A DNA stretch of 46,156 bases from CAYQFQ01 sp964416925 (GCA_964416925.1 CAYQFQ010000002.1:1-46156), one strand, 5' to 3'; shown: positions 14,611-23,213, counted from the stretch's first letter. A program made the numbers and translations. Notes: generated by a model from the sequence alone, not told the origin.

Positions 14611-15691
14611 ATGGAAATTAATATATTAAAGGTTTTTCTACCTGCTCTCTTTTCCTTCATTGTTGGTATTGTTATAACTCCTTTTATTACAAATTGGCTT
14701 TATAAAAATGAAATGTGGAAGAAGAAAGCCAAGACGGTTTCAACCATGGACGGCAGTTCTACCCCTCTTTTTAATAAACTTCATGCAGTGCGAGAAGTAT
14801 CGACCCCAAGACTCGGTGGAGTTGTTATTTGGGCTTCAGCTTTTATTACCATCGCTTTCTTTTGGGTACTAGGGAGAATTTTTCAAACAGAACTAACATC
14901 AAAACTAGATTTTTTAAGTAGAAGTCAAACATGGATTCCACTTTTTACCTTACTCGCTGGAGCTTTCATAGGAGCAATAGATGACTGGTTTGATATAAAA
15001 GGAGTAGAAGGAAGTAACATATCAGGTGGTCTCTCCTTAAAAAAAAGACTACTTTTGGTTGCTGTAATCGCCCTCTTAATATCGCTATGGTTTTATTTTA
15101 AGCTCGGCGTAAATTCATTAAATCTACCAATCTTTGGGGAAATCAATATTGGTATTTTATTCATCCCACTTTTTATTTTAATTACTGTGGGTGTTTACTC
15201 AGGTGGAGTTATAGATGGACTAGATGGACTTGCGGGTGGTGTTTTTGCTTCAATGTTCACCGCATATGCGGGTATAGCTTTTTTCCAAAACCAAATCGAT
15301 ATTGCAACTTTTTGTGCAGTTATTGCCGGATCAATTTTGGCTTTTCTTTGGTTTAATATTCCCCCCGCAAGATTTTATATGTCAGAAACGGGAAGTANNN
15401 NNNNNNNCTCTCACGGTAACTCTCGCGATCGTCGCATTCATGACTGATTCCTTAGGTGGCGGGCATGGAGTTTCCGCCCTGCTAGTTATTGCTTTACCTC
15501 TAATCGTGACCTCCTTATCTGTAGTAATTCAAGTTCTATCAAAGAAGTTTAGACAAAAGAAAGTTTTTTTAATTGCTCCCTTACACCATCATTTCGAAGC
15601 AATTGGCTGGCCAGCACATAAGGTAACAATGCGATATTGGGTTGTATCTCTGATTTGTGCAATTCTTGGTTTGATATTGGCCTTATTATAA
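14611..15691 (+). CDS. mraY: Phospho-MurNAc-pentapeptide transferase, with a short assembly gap
   Basis: Makes lipid I from UDP-MurNAc-pentapeptide and undecaprenyl phosphate in the inner membrane. About 360 residues with ten membrane segments. Family motifs: TPRLGG (near residue 69), GAFIGAIDDWFD near 119, GVIDGLDGLAGG near 207 (catalytic Asp pair), SETGS before the gap, and LHHHFEAIGWP after it. The 10-N gap (15398-15407) breaks the frame only because of its placeholder length: family consensus GDTGSLALGG against SETGS-x-x-LTVTL predicts about 3 missing bases. Start at 14611 follows the -10 spacing. ftsW starts 1 nt after its stop. Confidence 0.93.
15398..15407. other. Assembly gap (10 N) inside mraY
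   Basis: The left piece ends in a partial codon beginning with A, the right piece starts with the last two bases of a codon; frame continuity needs a true gap divisible by three, and family alignment suggests three bases. Confidence 0.9.
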
Positions 15692-15692
15692 A

Positions 15693-16817
15693 ATGTCTTT
15701 CTTCAATGCTCACAAACCAATAGACCGATGGCTTTTATCTTCTTTTCTGTTGCTCATGATTCCCGGTATTTTTGTTTTTATCTCTGCGTCTTTTGGGGTC
15801 TTAGCCCGCGACAGCAACAAGTTCAACTCGATGACGTTCAATCATCTTTTCTTTGGACTTTTTCTTGGTGTAATAGCCTGCATAATTTTTTCAAAAATTG
15901 ATCATAAAATCCTAAAGAGATATTCTTTGTATATTTTTCTTCTGTCACTTCTAGCGAGTATTCTTGTTTTTGTACCTGGAATTGGTATGACTCTTAAGGG
16001 CGCGACGAGATGGGTGACTGTCTTTGGAATGTCTATGCAACCTGTAGAATTCCTTAAAATTGGTTTTATTATTTACTGGGCTGCTTGGCTTTCTTTCGTT
16101 AAGGATAAAATCAGTACTTTCCAATATGGTGCACTCCCTTTTATAATTTTAATGTCCATTGTAGGCTGTATTTTACTTTTACAGCCAGACTTTGACGCGT
16201 TTCTGTTACTTGGGGTCACTGGTATGTCAATGTATATTGTCGCCGGCGCAAGATGGAAACACATAGGAATTATGGCAGTCTTAGCTCTCGTGATTTCAAC
16301 AATCTTTCTCATGACAAATGATTATGCAATGCAGAGAGTTAAAACTTTCGCAATAAAATCAGACAACAGCCAGACTTCCGGGTATCAGATAAATCAATCG
16401 ACTATTGCAATTGGCTCTGGACAACTTTTTGGAAGGGGATACGGACAGGGGATACAAAAATTCAAATTCTTACCAGAAACAATGAGTGACTCTATTTTTG
16501 CGGTCATAGGTGAAGAAGCTGGCTTTGTTGGTAGTGTTGCAGTCATCATTTGTTTTGTATTTTTCTTATTTTCAGGACTAAAAGTATCGAGAGAATCTGG
16601 CGACTCTTTTGGTGGACTTTTAGCCCTTGGAATTGTTATACTGATATTGACCCAATCTTTCTTGAACATTGGATCAATGCTCGGAATCGTACCTCTTGCA
16701 GGTACACCGCTCGTTTTCTTTAGCCATGGGGGTACAGCGATGATGTCATCGCTCATAATGATGGGAATTTTATTCAGTGTTTCAAGACACAAAAAAACAG
16801 GGCTAAAGGCGGAATAA
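15693..16817 (+). CDS. ftsW: FtsW/RodA/SpoVE-family peptidoglycan polymerase
   Basis: 374 residues, about ten membrane segments. SEDS-family glycosyltransferase that polymerises lipid II. Recognisable parts: KGATRWVTVFGMSMQPVEFLKI (the conserved K-G..RW.....QPSE-like segment near 104-125), LLLQPDFDAFLLL (the essential Asp of the Q-PD motif), FLPETMSDSIFAVIGEEAG (near 261-279) and GTPLVFFSHGGTAM near the end. Assigned ftsW rather than rodA because it lies between mraY and murG; the sequence alone does not separate the two. The usual E of QPSE is present, S is replaced by V. Confidence 0.9.
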   Translation: MSFFNAHKPIDRWLLSSFLLLMIPGIFVFISASFGVLARDSNKFNSMTFNHLFFGLFLGVIACIIFSKIDHKILKRYSLYIFLLSLLASILVFVPGIGMTLKGATRWVTVFGMSMQPVEFLKIGFIIYWAAWLSFVKDKISTFQYGALPFIILMSIVGCILLLQPDFDAFLLLGVTGMSMYIVAGARWKHIGIMAVLALVISTIFLMTNDYAMQRVKTFAIKSDNSQTSGYQINQSTIAIGSGQLFGRGYGQGIQKFKFLPETMSDSIFAVIGEEAGFVGSVAVIICFVFFLFSGLKVSRESGDSFGGLLALGIVILILTQSFLNIGSMLGIVPLAGTPLVFFSHGGTAMMSSLIMMGILFSVSRHKKTGLKAE

Positions 16818-16841
16818 ATTAATAAGCTTTAAATAATTTTA

Positions 16842-17972
16842 ATGAAAATACTTTTAACAGGTGGAGGTGGTGGTGGACATTTTTATCCTCTTATTGCCGT
16901 TGCGCAAGAAATAAATAATTTAGTTAAGGAAGAGAAACTTCTTCCAGCTTCTTTATATTTCATTTCTGACGCACCCTATGATACTGAAGCCCTAATGCAA
17001 AATAATATTACTTATATACCGATATCAGCGGGAAAAATTAGAAGATACTTTTCAATTTTAAACTTTATAGATATTTTTAAGACGGCTTGGGGAACACTTA
17101 CATCTATGATTAAGGTGTTTAATCTTTTTCCTGATGTTGTTTTCAGTAAAGGTAGCTATGCAAGTTTTCCAATCTTATTCGCTGCGAGATTATTTAGAAT
17201 CCCAGTGATAATTCATGAATCAGACAGTGTACCAGGAAAAACAAATTTATGGGCCGGAAAATTCGCCCAAAAAATTGCCGTATCATATCCTGATGCTGCA
17301 CAATATTTTAATAAATCAAAAGCTGCTTATACGGGGAATCCTATCAGAAAAAACATAGCACAACCATCAATCAGAGAAAAAGGAGTCGAATATTTCGGAC
17401 TTGAGAATAGTATAAAAACAATTCTTGTTCTAGGAGGATCACAGGGTGCCCAAAAGATTAATGACCAAATACTAGCTATTCTTCCCAAGCTACTTGAAAA
17501 ATATAACGTTATTCATCAGACTGGTAAAAGAAACATTGTTGAAGTTGAACAGACCGTTGGTGTAATACTCGAGGGTAGTGAAAATAAAAATAGGTATAAA
17601 CCTCAAGATTACATGGATGACCTAGCACTTAGCATGGCAGCAGGTGCGTCTGATTTGGTTATATCAAGAGCAGGCTCAACAATATTTGAGATATCTAGCT
17701 GGGGAATTCCAAGCATCATCATTCCAATCAGTGAATCAAATGGAGATCATCAGCGTAATAATGCTTTCTCGTACGCTAGAAGTGGTGGTGCTGAAGTTAT
17801 AGAAGAGATAAATTTGTCTGCAAACGTTCTTTTGGCAGAAATAAATAGATTACTATCTAATGAAGACATTTTGGCAAAAATGAAAATTGGTGCAAAAAGT
17901 TTTATTAAAACAGATGCAGCAAGAACAATTGCAAAAGAGATATTAGAAATAGGATTAAGACATGAAAAATAA
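16842..17972 (+). CDS. murG: UDP-GlcNAc:lipid I N-acetylglucosaminyltransferase
   Basis: 376 residues. Converts lipid I to lipid II at the cytoplasmic face of the membrane. GT-B fold: glycine loop GGGGGGHFYPL near 7-17 with the family's His, SKGSYASFPILFAARLF near 101, HESDSVPGKTNLWAGKFA near 127-144, LVLGGSQGAQKIN near 196 and the C-terminal donor-site region (SRAGSTIFEISSWGIPSIIIP). Its last 11 nt overlap the start of gltX, so the two are translationally coupled. Confidence 0.94.
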   Translation: MKILLTGGGGGGHFYPLIAVAQEINNLVKEEKLLPASLYFISDAPYDTEALMQNNITYIPISAGKIRRYFSILNFIDIFKTAWGTLTSMIKVFNLFPDVVFSKGSYASFPILFAARLFRIPVIIHESDSVPGKTNLWAGKFAQKIAVSYPDAAQYFNKSKAAYTGNPIRKNIAQPSIREKGVEYFGLENSIKTILVLGGSQGAQKINDQILAILPKLLEKYNVIHQTGKRNIVEVEQTVGVILEGSENKNRYKPQDYMDDLALSMAAGASDLVISRAGSTIFEISSWGIPSIIIPISESNGDHQRNNAFSYARSGGAEVIEEINLSANVLLAEINRLLSNEDILAKMKIGAKSFIKTDAARTIAKEILEIGLRHEK

Positions 17973-19305
17973 TACAGAAAAAGTTGTTGTTAGATTCGCC
18001 CCAAGCCCAACAGGCTTATTTCACGTTGGTAGTGCAAGAGTTGCGTTATTCAATTACCTTTTTGCAAAACAAACCGATGGAAAGTTTATATTGAGGATTG
18101 AAGATACAGACAAAATTCGATCCACAAAAGAATCGGAAGATGACATAATGTCTGGATTAAAATGGCTAGGTTTTAAATATGATGAATTTTACAGGCAGTC
18201 AGAAAGGGAGGATGTCTATAAAAAATATTTAGAGAAACTAATAGAAGAGGGCAAAGCTTATATCTCAAAAGAGGAAATAAAAGAAGAAGGACAAAGGGCG
18301 GAAGTTATTCGTTTTAAAAATCCAAACAAGAAAGTTAAATTTAGTGATCTTGTAAGAGGGGAGATCGAGTTTGATACAACAGAACTTGGAGATTTTGTTA
18401 TTGCAAAAAGCTTAGAGGAACCGGTATTCCATTTGGTAGTTGTCGTCGATGATTTTGAAATGGGGGTTACTCACGTAATTCGCGGTGAGGATCATATCTC
18501 AAATACTCCAAGACACATATTAATTCAAGAAGCTATCGGTGCACCAATACCAACGTATGCACATCTTCCACTAATGCTTGCCGAGGATAGAGCAAAACTC
18601 TCAAAAAGAAAACATGGAGAAATGACCTCGGTCAAATTTTACCAGAAGATGGGTTATATCCCTGAAGCGTTTATTAATTTTCTTGCTTTCGTGGGATGGA
18701 ATCCTGGAACAGAAAAGGAAATATATTCTGTGGATGAGCTAATCAAGGATTTTGATATGACTAAAGTTCAAAAAGCTGGCGCTATTTTCAATATGGAGAA
18801 ATTGCTTTGGTACAACAAAGAGTATATCAAACTGCTTCCACATGAGATAGTCGAGAAGGAAATAATTTCAAGATTACCAGAAAAGTTCAGGGTGCTATCA
18901 AATATAAAATCAGTTTGTAAAATTTTAATCGATAGAATTACCGTATGGTCAGACATTGAAAAAATGTTAAACGATGGGGAAGTACAGTATCTTTTTGAAA
19001 CACCAGAATACGATAAAGATCTTCTTGTATGGAAAAAAGACGGTTCAATTACCCAAGCAAAAGACTATTTAGCTTTAGTACTTGGTTATATTGAAGCCTC
19101 TGAATCTACTGAATTTACCGCTGAAAGTGCAAAAGCTTTACTATGGCCAATAGCGGAACAAAAAGGTAGAGGTAACATATTATGGCCTTTACGAGTATCA
19201 CTTTCCGGAAAAGAGAAGTCTCCAGATCCTTTTGTATTACTTTCAGCACTTGGAAAGAAAGAATCCCTAGAGAGAATAGATAAAGCAATTAAAAAGCTTT
19301 CATAA
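17962..19305 (+). CDS. gltX: Glutamyl-tRNA synthetase
   Basis: 447 residues. Charges tRNA-Glu, and probably mischarges tRNA-Gln for amidation if no GlnRS exists. Class I motifs: FAPSPTGLFHVGSARVALF at 12-30 with HVGS 21-24, and KLSKR near 212-216. The C-terminal anticodon-binding part is present but short. The ATG overlaps the last codons of murG, an unusual setting for an aminoacyl-tRNA synthetase, linking its expression to cell-wall genes. Confidence 0.94.
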   Translation: MKNNTEKVVVRFAPSPTGLFHVGSARVALFNYLFAKQTDGKFILRIEDTDKIRSTKESEDDIMSGLKWLGFKYDEFYRQSEREDVYKKYLEKLIEEGKAYISKEEIKEEGQRAEVIRFKNPNKKVKFSDLVRGEIEFDTTELGDFVIAKSLEEPVFHLVVVVDDFEMGVTHVIRGEDHISNTPRHILIQEAIGAPIPTYAHLPLMLAEDRAKLSKRKHGEMTSVKFYQKMGYIPEAFINFLAFVGWNPGTEKEIYSVDELIKDFDMTKVQKAGAIFNMEKLLWYNKEYIKLLPHEIVEKEIISRLPEKFRVLSNIKSVCKILIDRITVWSDIEKMLNDGEVQYLFETPEYDKDLLVWKKDGSITQAKDYLALVLGYIEASESTEFTAESAKALLWPIAEQKGRGNILWPLRVSLSGKEKSPDPFVLLSALGKKESLERIDKAIKKLS

Positions 19306-19310
19306 TATAA

Positions 19311-20594
19311 ATGTTAAAGATAGATAAGTTTGAAAAAATTATTCTTGTCGTCCCATTTTTGACAGTTTTGTTTTTTACTTTTTTTAATGTAGTTTCCGGC
19401 GAATCTGTTGATGAAATAAAATCAAGGATTGAAGCGACTAACCAAAGCAAAATTGAACTAGAAAAAGAAATTGAAAAATATCAAAACGAATTAAAGACTA
19501 TTGGTAAACAAGCGACAAGTTTATCAAACACAGTAAAGACACTTGAAGCAACTGAAAAAAAGATTAACGCTGACATAAAACTTACGGAGAAAAACATTCA
19601 GACAACCGAACTGGATATTGAGACTCTGATTTTAGAAATTAAAATTAAAGAAAAAAGTATAGGAAAAAATAGTATAGCAATAGGGGAGACCATGAGGGAA
19701 ATCGATGAGACTGATAAATTAAGCCTAGTAGAAACGTTACTTAGCTTTAAAAGTATTTCTGATTTCATGAATAATACCGAGAACCTTTTCCGTTTTCAAA
19801 ACAGTCTTCAGGATAAATTAGCTGAAAATAAAGAGGCAAAAGCGGAACTAGAGAAAGATAAGGCAAATGCGGAATTTAAAAAGAAAGAACTCCAATCTTT
19901 AATAGATGAACTCGCTGATAAAAAAACTATTTTACAATCAAACAAAAAAGAGCAAAACAAATTGTTGGCTGATACAAAAAGCAAAGAATCTACTTATAAG
20001 ACTATGTTAAGTGAAAAACAAAAACTCAATGATGCTCTTAACGACGAGCTCGCTCAATATGAATCACAATTAAAGTTTGCTTTAGACAAGACAAGTATTC
20101 CAAAATCTGGTTCTGGAGTACTATCCTGGCCACTAGATAAAGTCTTTATCACTCAGGGTTTTGGTATGACTGACTTTGCAAAATCTGGAGCCTATAATGG
20201 TAAGGCACATAATGGTGTTGATTTTAGAGCTACGATTGGAACCAAAATTAAATCCGCGGGAAGTGGAATTATTAAAGGGGTGGGTGATACAGATGTCGTC
20301 TGTCCAGGAGCTTCATGGGGCAAATGGGTATTGATTGATCATGGAAACGGTCTCAGTACTATTTACGGCCACATGTCACTAACAAAGGTCACAGAGGGCC
20401 AAACAGTCTTTGTGGGCGATACAATAGGATATAGTGGTAACTCTGGGTACTCAACCGGACCTCATCTTCACCTGACTGTTTATGCTTCAGAAGGCGTTCA
20501 GGTTACAAATCTAAAAAGTTCAGTTTGTAAGGGAACTTACAGGATACCAATTGCTAACCCCAAAGCTTATCTTGACCCTATGTTATATTTATAA
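19311..20594 (+). CDS. M23 (LytM) peptidase with coiled-coil region, EnvC-like
   Basis: 427 residues. An N-terminal signal anchor (about 8-30), a long coiled coil (about 33-255, rich in KELEK-type heptads), then an M23 domain: ITQGFGMTDFAKSG, KAHNGVDFRA with the zinc His and Asp near 299-303, STIYGHMSL, and GPHLHLTVY with HxH near 383-385. All zinc ligands seem present, so it can be an active murein endopeptidase, unlike EnvC-type activators that lost them. Follows gltX by 5 nt and is probably in the same transcript as the mur genes; likely role in septal wall splitting. Confidence 0.9.
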   Translation: MLKIDKFEKIILVVPFLTVLFFTFFNVVSGESVDEIKSRIEATNQSKIELEKEIEKYQNELKTIGKQATSLSNTVKTLEATEKKINADIKLTEKNIQTTELDIETLILEIKIKEKSIGKNSIAIGETMREIDETDKLSLVETLLSFKSISDFMNNTENLFRFQNSLQDKLAENKEAKAELEKDKANAEFKKKELQSLIDELADKKTILQSNKKEQNKLLADTKSKESTYKTMLSEKQKLNDALNDELAQYESQLKFALDKTSIPKSGSGVLSWPLDKVFITQGFGMTDFAKSGAYNGKAHNGVDFRATIGTKIKSAGSGIIKGVGDTDVVCPGASWGKWVLIDHGNGLSTIYGHMSLTKVTEGQTVFVGDTIGYSGNSGYSTGPHLHLTVYASEGVQVTNLKSSVCKGTYRIPIANPKAYLDPMLYL

Positions 20595-20647
20595 ATTTTG
20601 ATATATAATATATAAATAATTATTAGTCTAATATTATTTCTAATTTG

Positions 20648-20902
20648 ATGGAAAATTTAAATTTGAATAGGGGATTTATAAAAACTGTCATTGTTATTGT
20701 TATAGCTTTGATAATACTTGGATACTTTGGTTTTGATGTTGAAAGCATTATTAGGTCTGAGAGTGTACAAAGAAACCTTCACTACGTATGGAACGTCGTG
20801 GTAAGCATCTGGGACAACTATCTTGTTGGTCCAGTTATCTTTGTTTGGGACAGAATCATTGTAGGAATGCTTTGGGAGTCACTACAGAGGATATTTAGCT
20901 AA
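20648..20902 (+). CDS. Small single-pass membrane protein
   Basis: 84 residues from ATG 20648 (a TTG one codon earlier is less likely). One membrane segment at about 11-27 (IKTVIVIVIALIILGYFGF), then an amphipathic region with repeated VW.....V patterns and a second hydrophobic stretch near the end (VGPVIFVWDRIIVGMLWE). No family recognised. It is the last gene of the cell-wall run and is followed by a strong terminator. Confidence 0.65.
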   Translation: MENLNLNRGFIKTVIVIVIALIILGYFGFDVESIIRSESVQRNLHYVWNVVVSIWDNYLVGPVIFVWDRIIVGMLWESLQRIFS

Positions 20903-20928
20903 CCATTCATAAGCTTAGGAAATGAAAA

Positions 20929-20968
20929 AACCCCTTATAGCACCAAAAGTGGCTTTAAGGGGTTTTTT
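20929..20968 (+). terminator. Terminator closing the cell-wall gene run
   Basis: AACCCCTTA (20929-20937) with TAAGGGGTT (20956-20964), then TTTT. Confidence 0.9.
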
Positions 20969-21256
20969 GACGTTTATTGGGAAAAGGGTATTTTAAGTAA
21001 AAATACATCTCTAAAATATATTCGAAAAAAATAATTATAATTCATACACGCAGATATAAATATAATTATCATTTTGTTACTCAAACGAAAAAATATAGGA
21101 CTATCATCTCAAATTTAAATTCTCAGTCTGGGGAAGTGGTTATCTCTAAACGGCCTATATTTTATTAACCATATTACCGCAAAGATATATTGTGCGACAC
21201 ATATATAATTAAAGCCCCTATATTCCCCTTAAGATGAAGACCTGCAAAATAACAAA
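20969..21256. other. Intergenic region without a recognised gene
   Basis: No ORF with a credible start and no tRNA-like sequence. The only structure seen is a long-range inverted repeat, AAAATATAGG (21090-21099) and CCTATATTTT (21154-21163), about 54 nt apart; read on the minus strand it ends in a T-run, so a small RNA is possible but weakly supported. Confidence 0.5.
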
Positions 21257-21292
21257 TAGAAAAACCGATCCTGCTCACAACAGAATCGGTTT
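21257..21292 (-). terminator. Terminator of the NUDIX gene
   Basis: On the minus strand AAACCGATTCTG pairs with CAGGATCGGTTT (one mismatch), followed by TTCTATTTG. Confidence 0.75.
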
Positions 21293-21311
21293 ATGCACCG
21301 AAAATATTACT

Positions 21312-21800
21312 TCAGCATGTGACGATGTTGCAGCTCTTAACTTTGGAGCTTTCGTCAAATATAATGTAACCACTATGAATCGACTTCCCCATCAGTATGT
21401 GAGGTATGAAGAGCTGATCCCCAGACATCATCTTGAGTCCGGCAATTTGCAGAAACTTGAACCATGTCGGGTCAAGCATTTCCTCTGTAGCCACTGCTAC
21501 GCCAGAAAACTTGAAGCAAACAAACAGTTCAACTCTCGTAACAAGTCCACTTGCGTGATAGAAAGTGATTTCACCCCGGTGAAGCAAATCCTGCTCCGAG
21601 ACCAAGAAATTCCGTCCCGCTTCTTCACGCATTTCACGTACGACGGCGTGTCTTGATGTCTCTCCTTTTTTGACATTACCACCGTAGCCGTTCCAAGTGT
21701 TTGGACCAATTTTTGATTTTGCTGATTTCATTGCCAGCAGAATCTGCTTCTCCTGCTGTTTGATGAAGAACACTAGTACCTGATCTTTGACCTTGCTCAT
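21312..21800 (-). CDS. MTH1-like NUDIX hydrolase (8-oxo-dGTP type)
   Basis: 162 residues. The NUDIX box is complete: GGNVKKGETSRHAVVREMREEAG (GX5EX7REUXEEXGU, near 40-62 in two parts). Surroundings resemble eukaryotic MTH1 more than short bacterial MutT: PNTWNGYGG before the box (MTH1 has RWNGFGG), EEMLDPTWFKFLQI (MTH1 has DEMRPCWFQLDQI), and a C-terminal HSGYIIFDE (MTH1 has HGYFKF). It would sanitise oxidised purine nucleotides. The start has GGGGAAGGA upstream and a TTGACA promoter; monocistronic with its own terminator. Less AT-rich than neighbours, which suggests transfer. Confidence 0.87.
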   Translation of the reverse strand: MSKVKDQVLVFFIKQQEKQILLAMKSAKSKIGPNTWNGYGGNVKKGETSRHAVVREMREEAGRNFLVSEQDLLHRGEITFYHASGLVTRVELFVCFKFSGVAVATEEMLDPTWFKFLQIAGLKMMSGDQLFIPHILMGKSIHSGYIIFDESSKVKSCNIVTC

Positions 21801-21852
21801 CTGACTAATCCTTCCCCTAGGTTAACAATGAGAATTGAGTACTCCTCTATAT

Positions 21853-21880
21853 AGCTTATTCCTTCAATAAACTTTGTCAA
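21853..21880 (-). promoter_or_regulatory. Promoter of the NUDIX gene
   Basis: Minus strand TTGACA (21880-21875), 16-nt spacer, TAAGCT (21858-21853). The -35 box is perfect, the -10 box moderate; leader about 45 nt. Confidence 0.55.
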
Positions 21881-21910
21881 ACGATTAAATCTCACAACTA
21901 AGCAGACAAA

Positions 21911-21940
21911 ACAAAACCCCTTTTTCGAGGGGTTTTGTTT
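21911..21940 (-). terminator. Terminator of the lytic transglycosylase gene
   Basis: AAAACCCCT and AGGGGTTTT around TTTTCG; T-rich on both sides, on the minus strand TTTTGTTTTG. Confidence 0.85.
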
Positions 21941-21978
21941 ACTCTATATTCCATATTCTAAATTCAACATTCAATCAT

Positions 21979-22455
21979 TTATCTTGCAACTGCAACTTGT
22001 GATGAAGAATTGATTGTCTTACTCCAACAAGGAGATGAGGCTTTCCATGGTTGACCACCTTCTCTTGTATATAACCATTTAGCATAAGCTAGGTTACCGT
22101 CAACAGTATAGATATCAAATCCAAGTTTCTTAGCAGGTTCACCATGGTAATATTCGTTGACTTGCATAAGACCGATGTCACTACCATTCACTCTACCTCT
22201 AAGGACTTTCCCATCCTCACTGTATTGTCTGAAGCTAGATTCACACCTAGCGATCTCTGCTAAAAGCGGAGTATCACTATAGTACTCTCTAACTAATTTA
22301 TTTAAACCAACATTGTTTGGTATTTCCACTTCGGCTTCCTCAACAACTGAAACCATTGGGCTTGATGTTGAAACAACTACATTCTGATTGATTGTAGCCG
22401 GTCCACCATACAAGGAAGAATATACGAACAATATAGCTGATGTAATTTCTAACAT
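21979..22455 (-). CDS. Secreted lytic transglycosylase (SLT/lysozyme-like fold)
   Basis: 158 residues from ATG 22455. An N-terminal hydrophobic signal (MLEITSAILFVYSSLYG), a linker, and an SLT domain: LLAEIARCESSFRQY with the catalytic Glu, GSDIGLMQVNEYYHG, and NLAYAKWLYTREGGQPWKAS. It would cleave peptidoglycan glycan strands outside the cell. GGAGGT lies 15 nt before ATG 22455, too far; just 3 nt after it is an in-frame ATA followed by AAA AAA TAT ATG, which would give the better signal peptide IKKYMLEIT. The true start may therefore be non-standard. It has its own promoter and terminator. Confidence 0.8.
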   Translation of the reverse strand: MLEITSAILFVYSSLYGGPATINQNVVVSTSSPMVSVVEEAEVEIPNNVGLNKLVREYYSDTPLLAEIARCESSFRQYSEDGKVLRGRVNGSDIGLMQVNEYYHGEPAKKLGFDIYTVDGNLAYAKWLYTREGGQPWKASSPCWSKTINSSSQVAVAR

Positions 22456-22524
22456 ATATTTTTTTATTTGACCTCCAAAGTTTTGTCTGATACTTCTGTT
22501 CAAAACTTTTTTGGATAAATTTAA

Positions 22525-22550
22525 ACGAAAAATCAGAGTCGCGCTCTGAT
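22525..22550 (-). promoter_or_regulatory. Hairpin plus T-run at the 5' end of the transglycosylase transcript
   Basis: Minus strand ATCAGAG-CGCGA-CTCTGAT (22550-22532) then TTTTTCG. It starts about 8 nt after the -10 box, so it would be at the very 5' end of the RNA: either a stabilising hairpin or an attenuator. Confidence 0.55.
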
Positions 22551-22558
22551 TACTATAT

Positions 22559-22587
22559 ATACTAGCATATCTGAATTTATTTGTCAA
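22559..22587 (-). promoter_or_regulatory. Promoter of the lytic transglycosylase gene
   Basis: Minus strand TTGACA (22587-22582), 17-nt spacer, TAGTAT (22564-22559). Leader of about 100 nt. Confidence 0.8.
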
Positions 22588-22624
22588 TACATAACAACGA
22601 AAAATGGAGTACGTCAATAATAAT

Positions 22625-22648
22625 AATATGGCTAATATTAGCCATATT
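22625..22648 (-). terminator. Perfect 24-bp palindrome, probable terminator
   Basis: AATATGGCTAAT and ATTAGCCATATT, directly abutting; T-rich on both sides. It lies 51 nt after the stop of the minus-strand gene at 22699. Confidence 0.6.
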
Positions 22649-22698
22649 TTCGTTGCTTAATCCCCTATTATGTGGTGTAAGTTTTTAACTCTTTTTAA

Positions 22699-23160
22699 TT
22701 ACTTTAGACCAGTACACCCACTAGCCGGAGTTAACCCTCTAGATTTTGCTTCTTCAACACTCGAAAACCATATTTTGTTCTCTTCTTTTATCCTATCAAC
22801 ACCGGAACACCAAGGATAATAGTATTTTGTGCCAGTTTTTGATGCTACAAACATATCTTTTATTGCTGTATCCCCTACTGATGCAGTTTGATCAACCAGC
22901 AACTTTGATTGGTTTACTGATTGAGAATTTATTGTATTTGCTAGTATAGAATCCTGTTTCTTCAACACGGATAACGGTACTTCTCTCTTCTCATAAGCCG
23001 ATATTTTACCCAACCCAAATGCCCCTAGAGCTATCAGGATCACGGCAATTCCTATAAACAATCCATCACTCATTTTAAAGACTTTCTGTGGCTCATTCGA
23101 GATAATTTTGAAATCATCTGCCGAGAGCTTGATTTTTTCCTTAAAATCTTCTATACTCAT
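22699..23160 (-). CDS. Membrane-anchored protein with Ada-like Cys domain at the C-terminus
   Basis: 153 residues: a charged cytosolic part (1-30), one membrane segment (about 31-50, GLFIGIAVILIALGAFGLG), a Ser/Gln-rich linker, and a C-terminal module KYYYPWCSGVDRIKEENKIWFSS then ARSRGLTPASGC-like ending. This module (H/Y-PxC...I...N...F.S...A...G..P...C) resembles the Ada-type metal-binding fold often found at the ends of CPR surface proteins. It is probably outside the membrane. Exact role unknown; start has no Shine-Dalgarno. Confidence 0.65.
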   Translation of the reverse strand: MSIEDFKEKIKLSADDFKIISNEPQKVFKMSDGLFIGIAVILIALGAFGLGKISAYEKREVPLSVLKKQDSILANTINSQSVNQSKLLVDQTASVGDTAIKDMFVASKTGTKYYYPWCSGVDRIKEENKIWFSSVEEAKSRGLTPASGCTGLK

Positions 23161-23204
23161 ATCTACATTATTGTAACAGATCCGAGAGAGACGGACAATT
23201 TAAA

Positions 23205-23210
23205 TATAAT
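23205..23210 (+). promoter_or_regulatory. -10 box near the rpmA start
   Basis: TATAAT then CAT then ATG 23214 (3 nt); an overlapping TAAATA at 23201-23206 would give 7 nt. Either implies almost no leader. Confidence 0.4.
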
Positions 23211-23213
23211 CAT

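Noticed and set aside
21234..21656. 140-residue open frame on the plus strand opposite the NUDIX gene
   Set aside because: The other strand encodes a complete NUDIX protein with promoter, Shine-Dalgarno and terminator; the plus frame has a Cys/His-rich but unstructured sequence and begins inside the terminator region.
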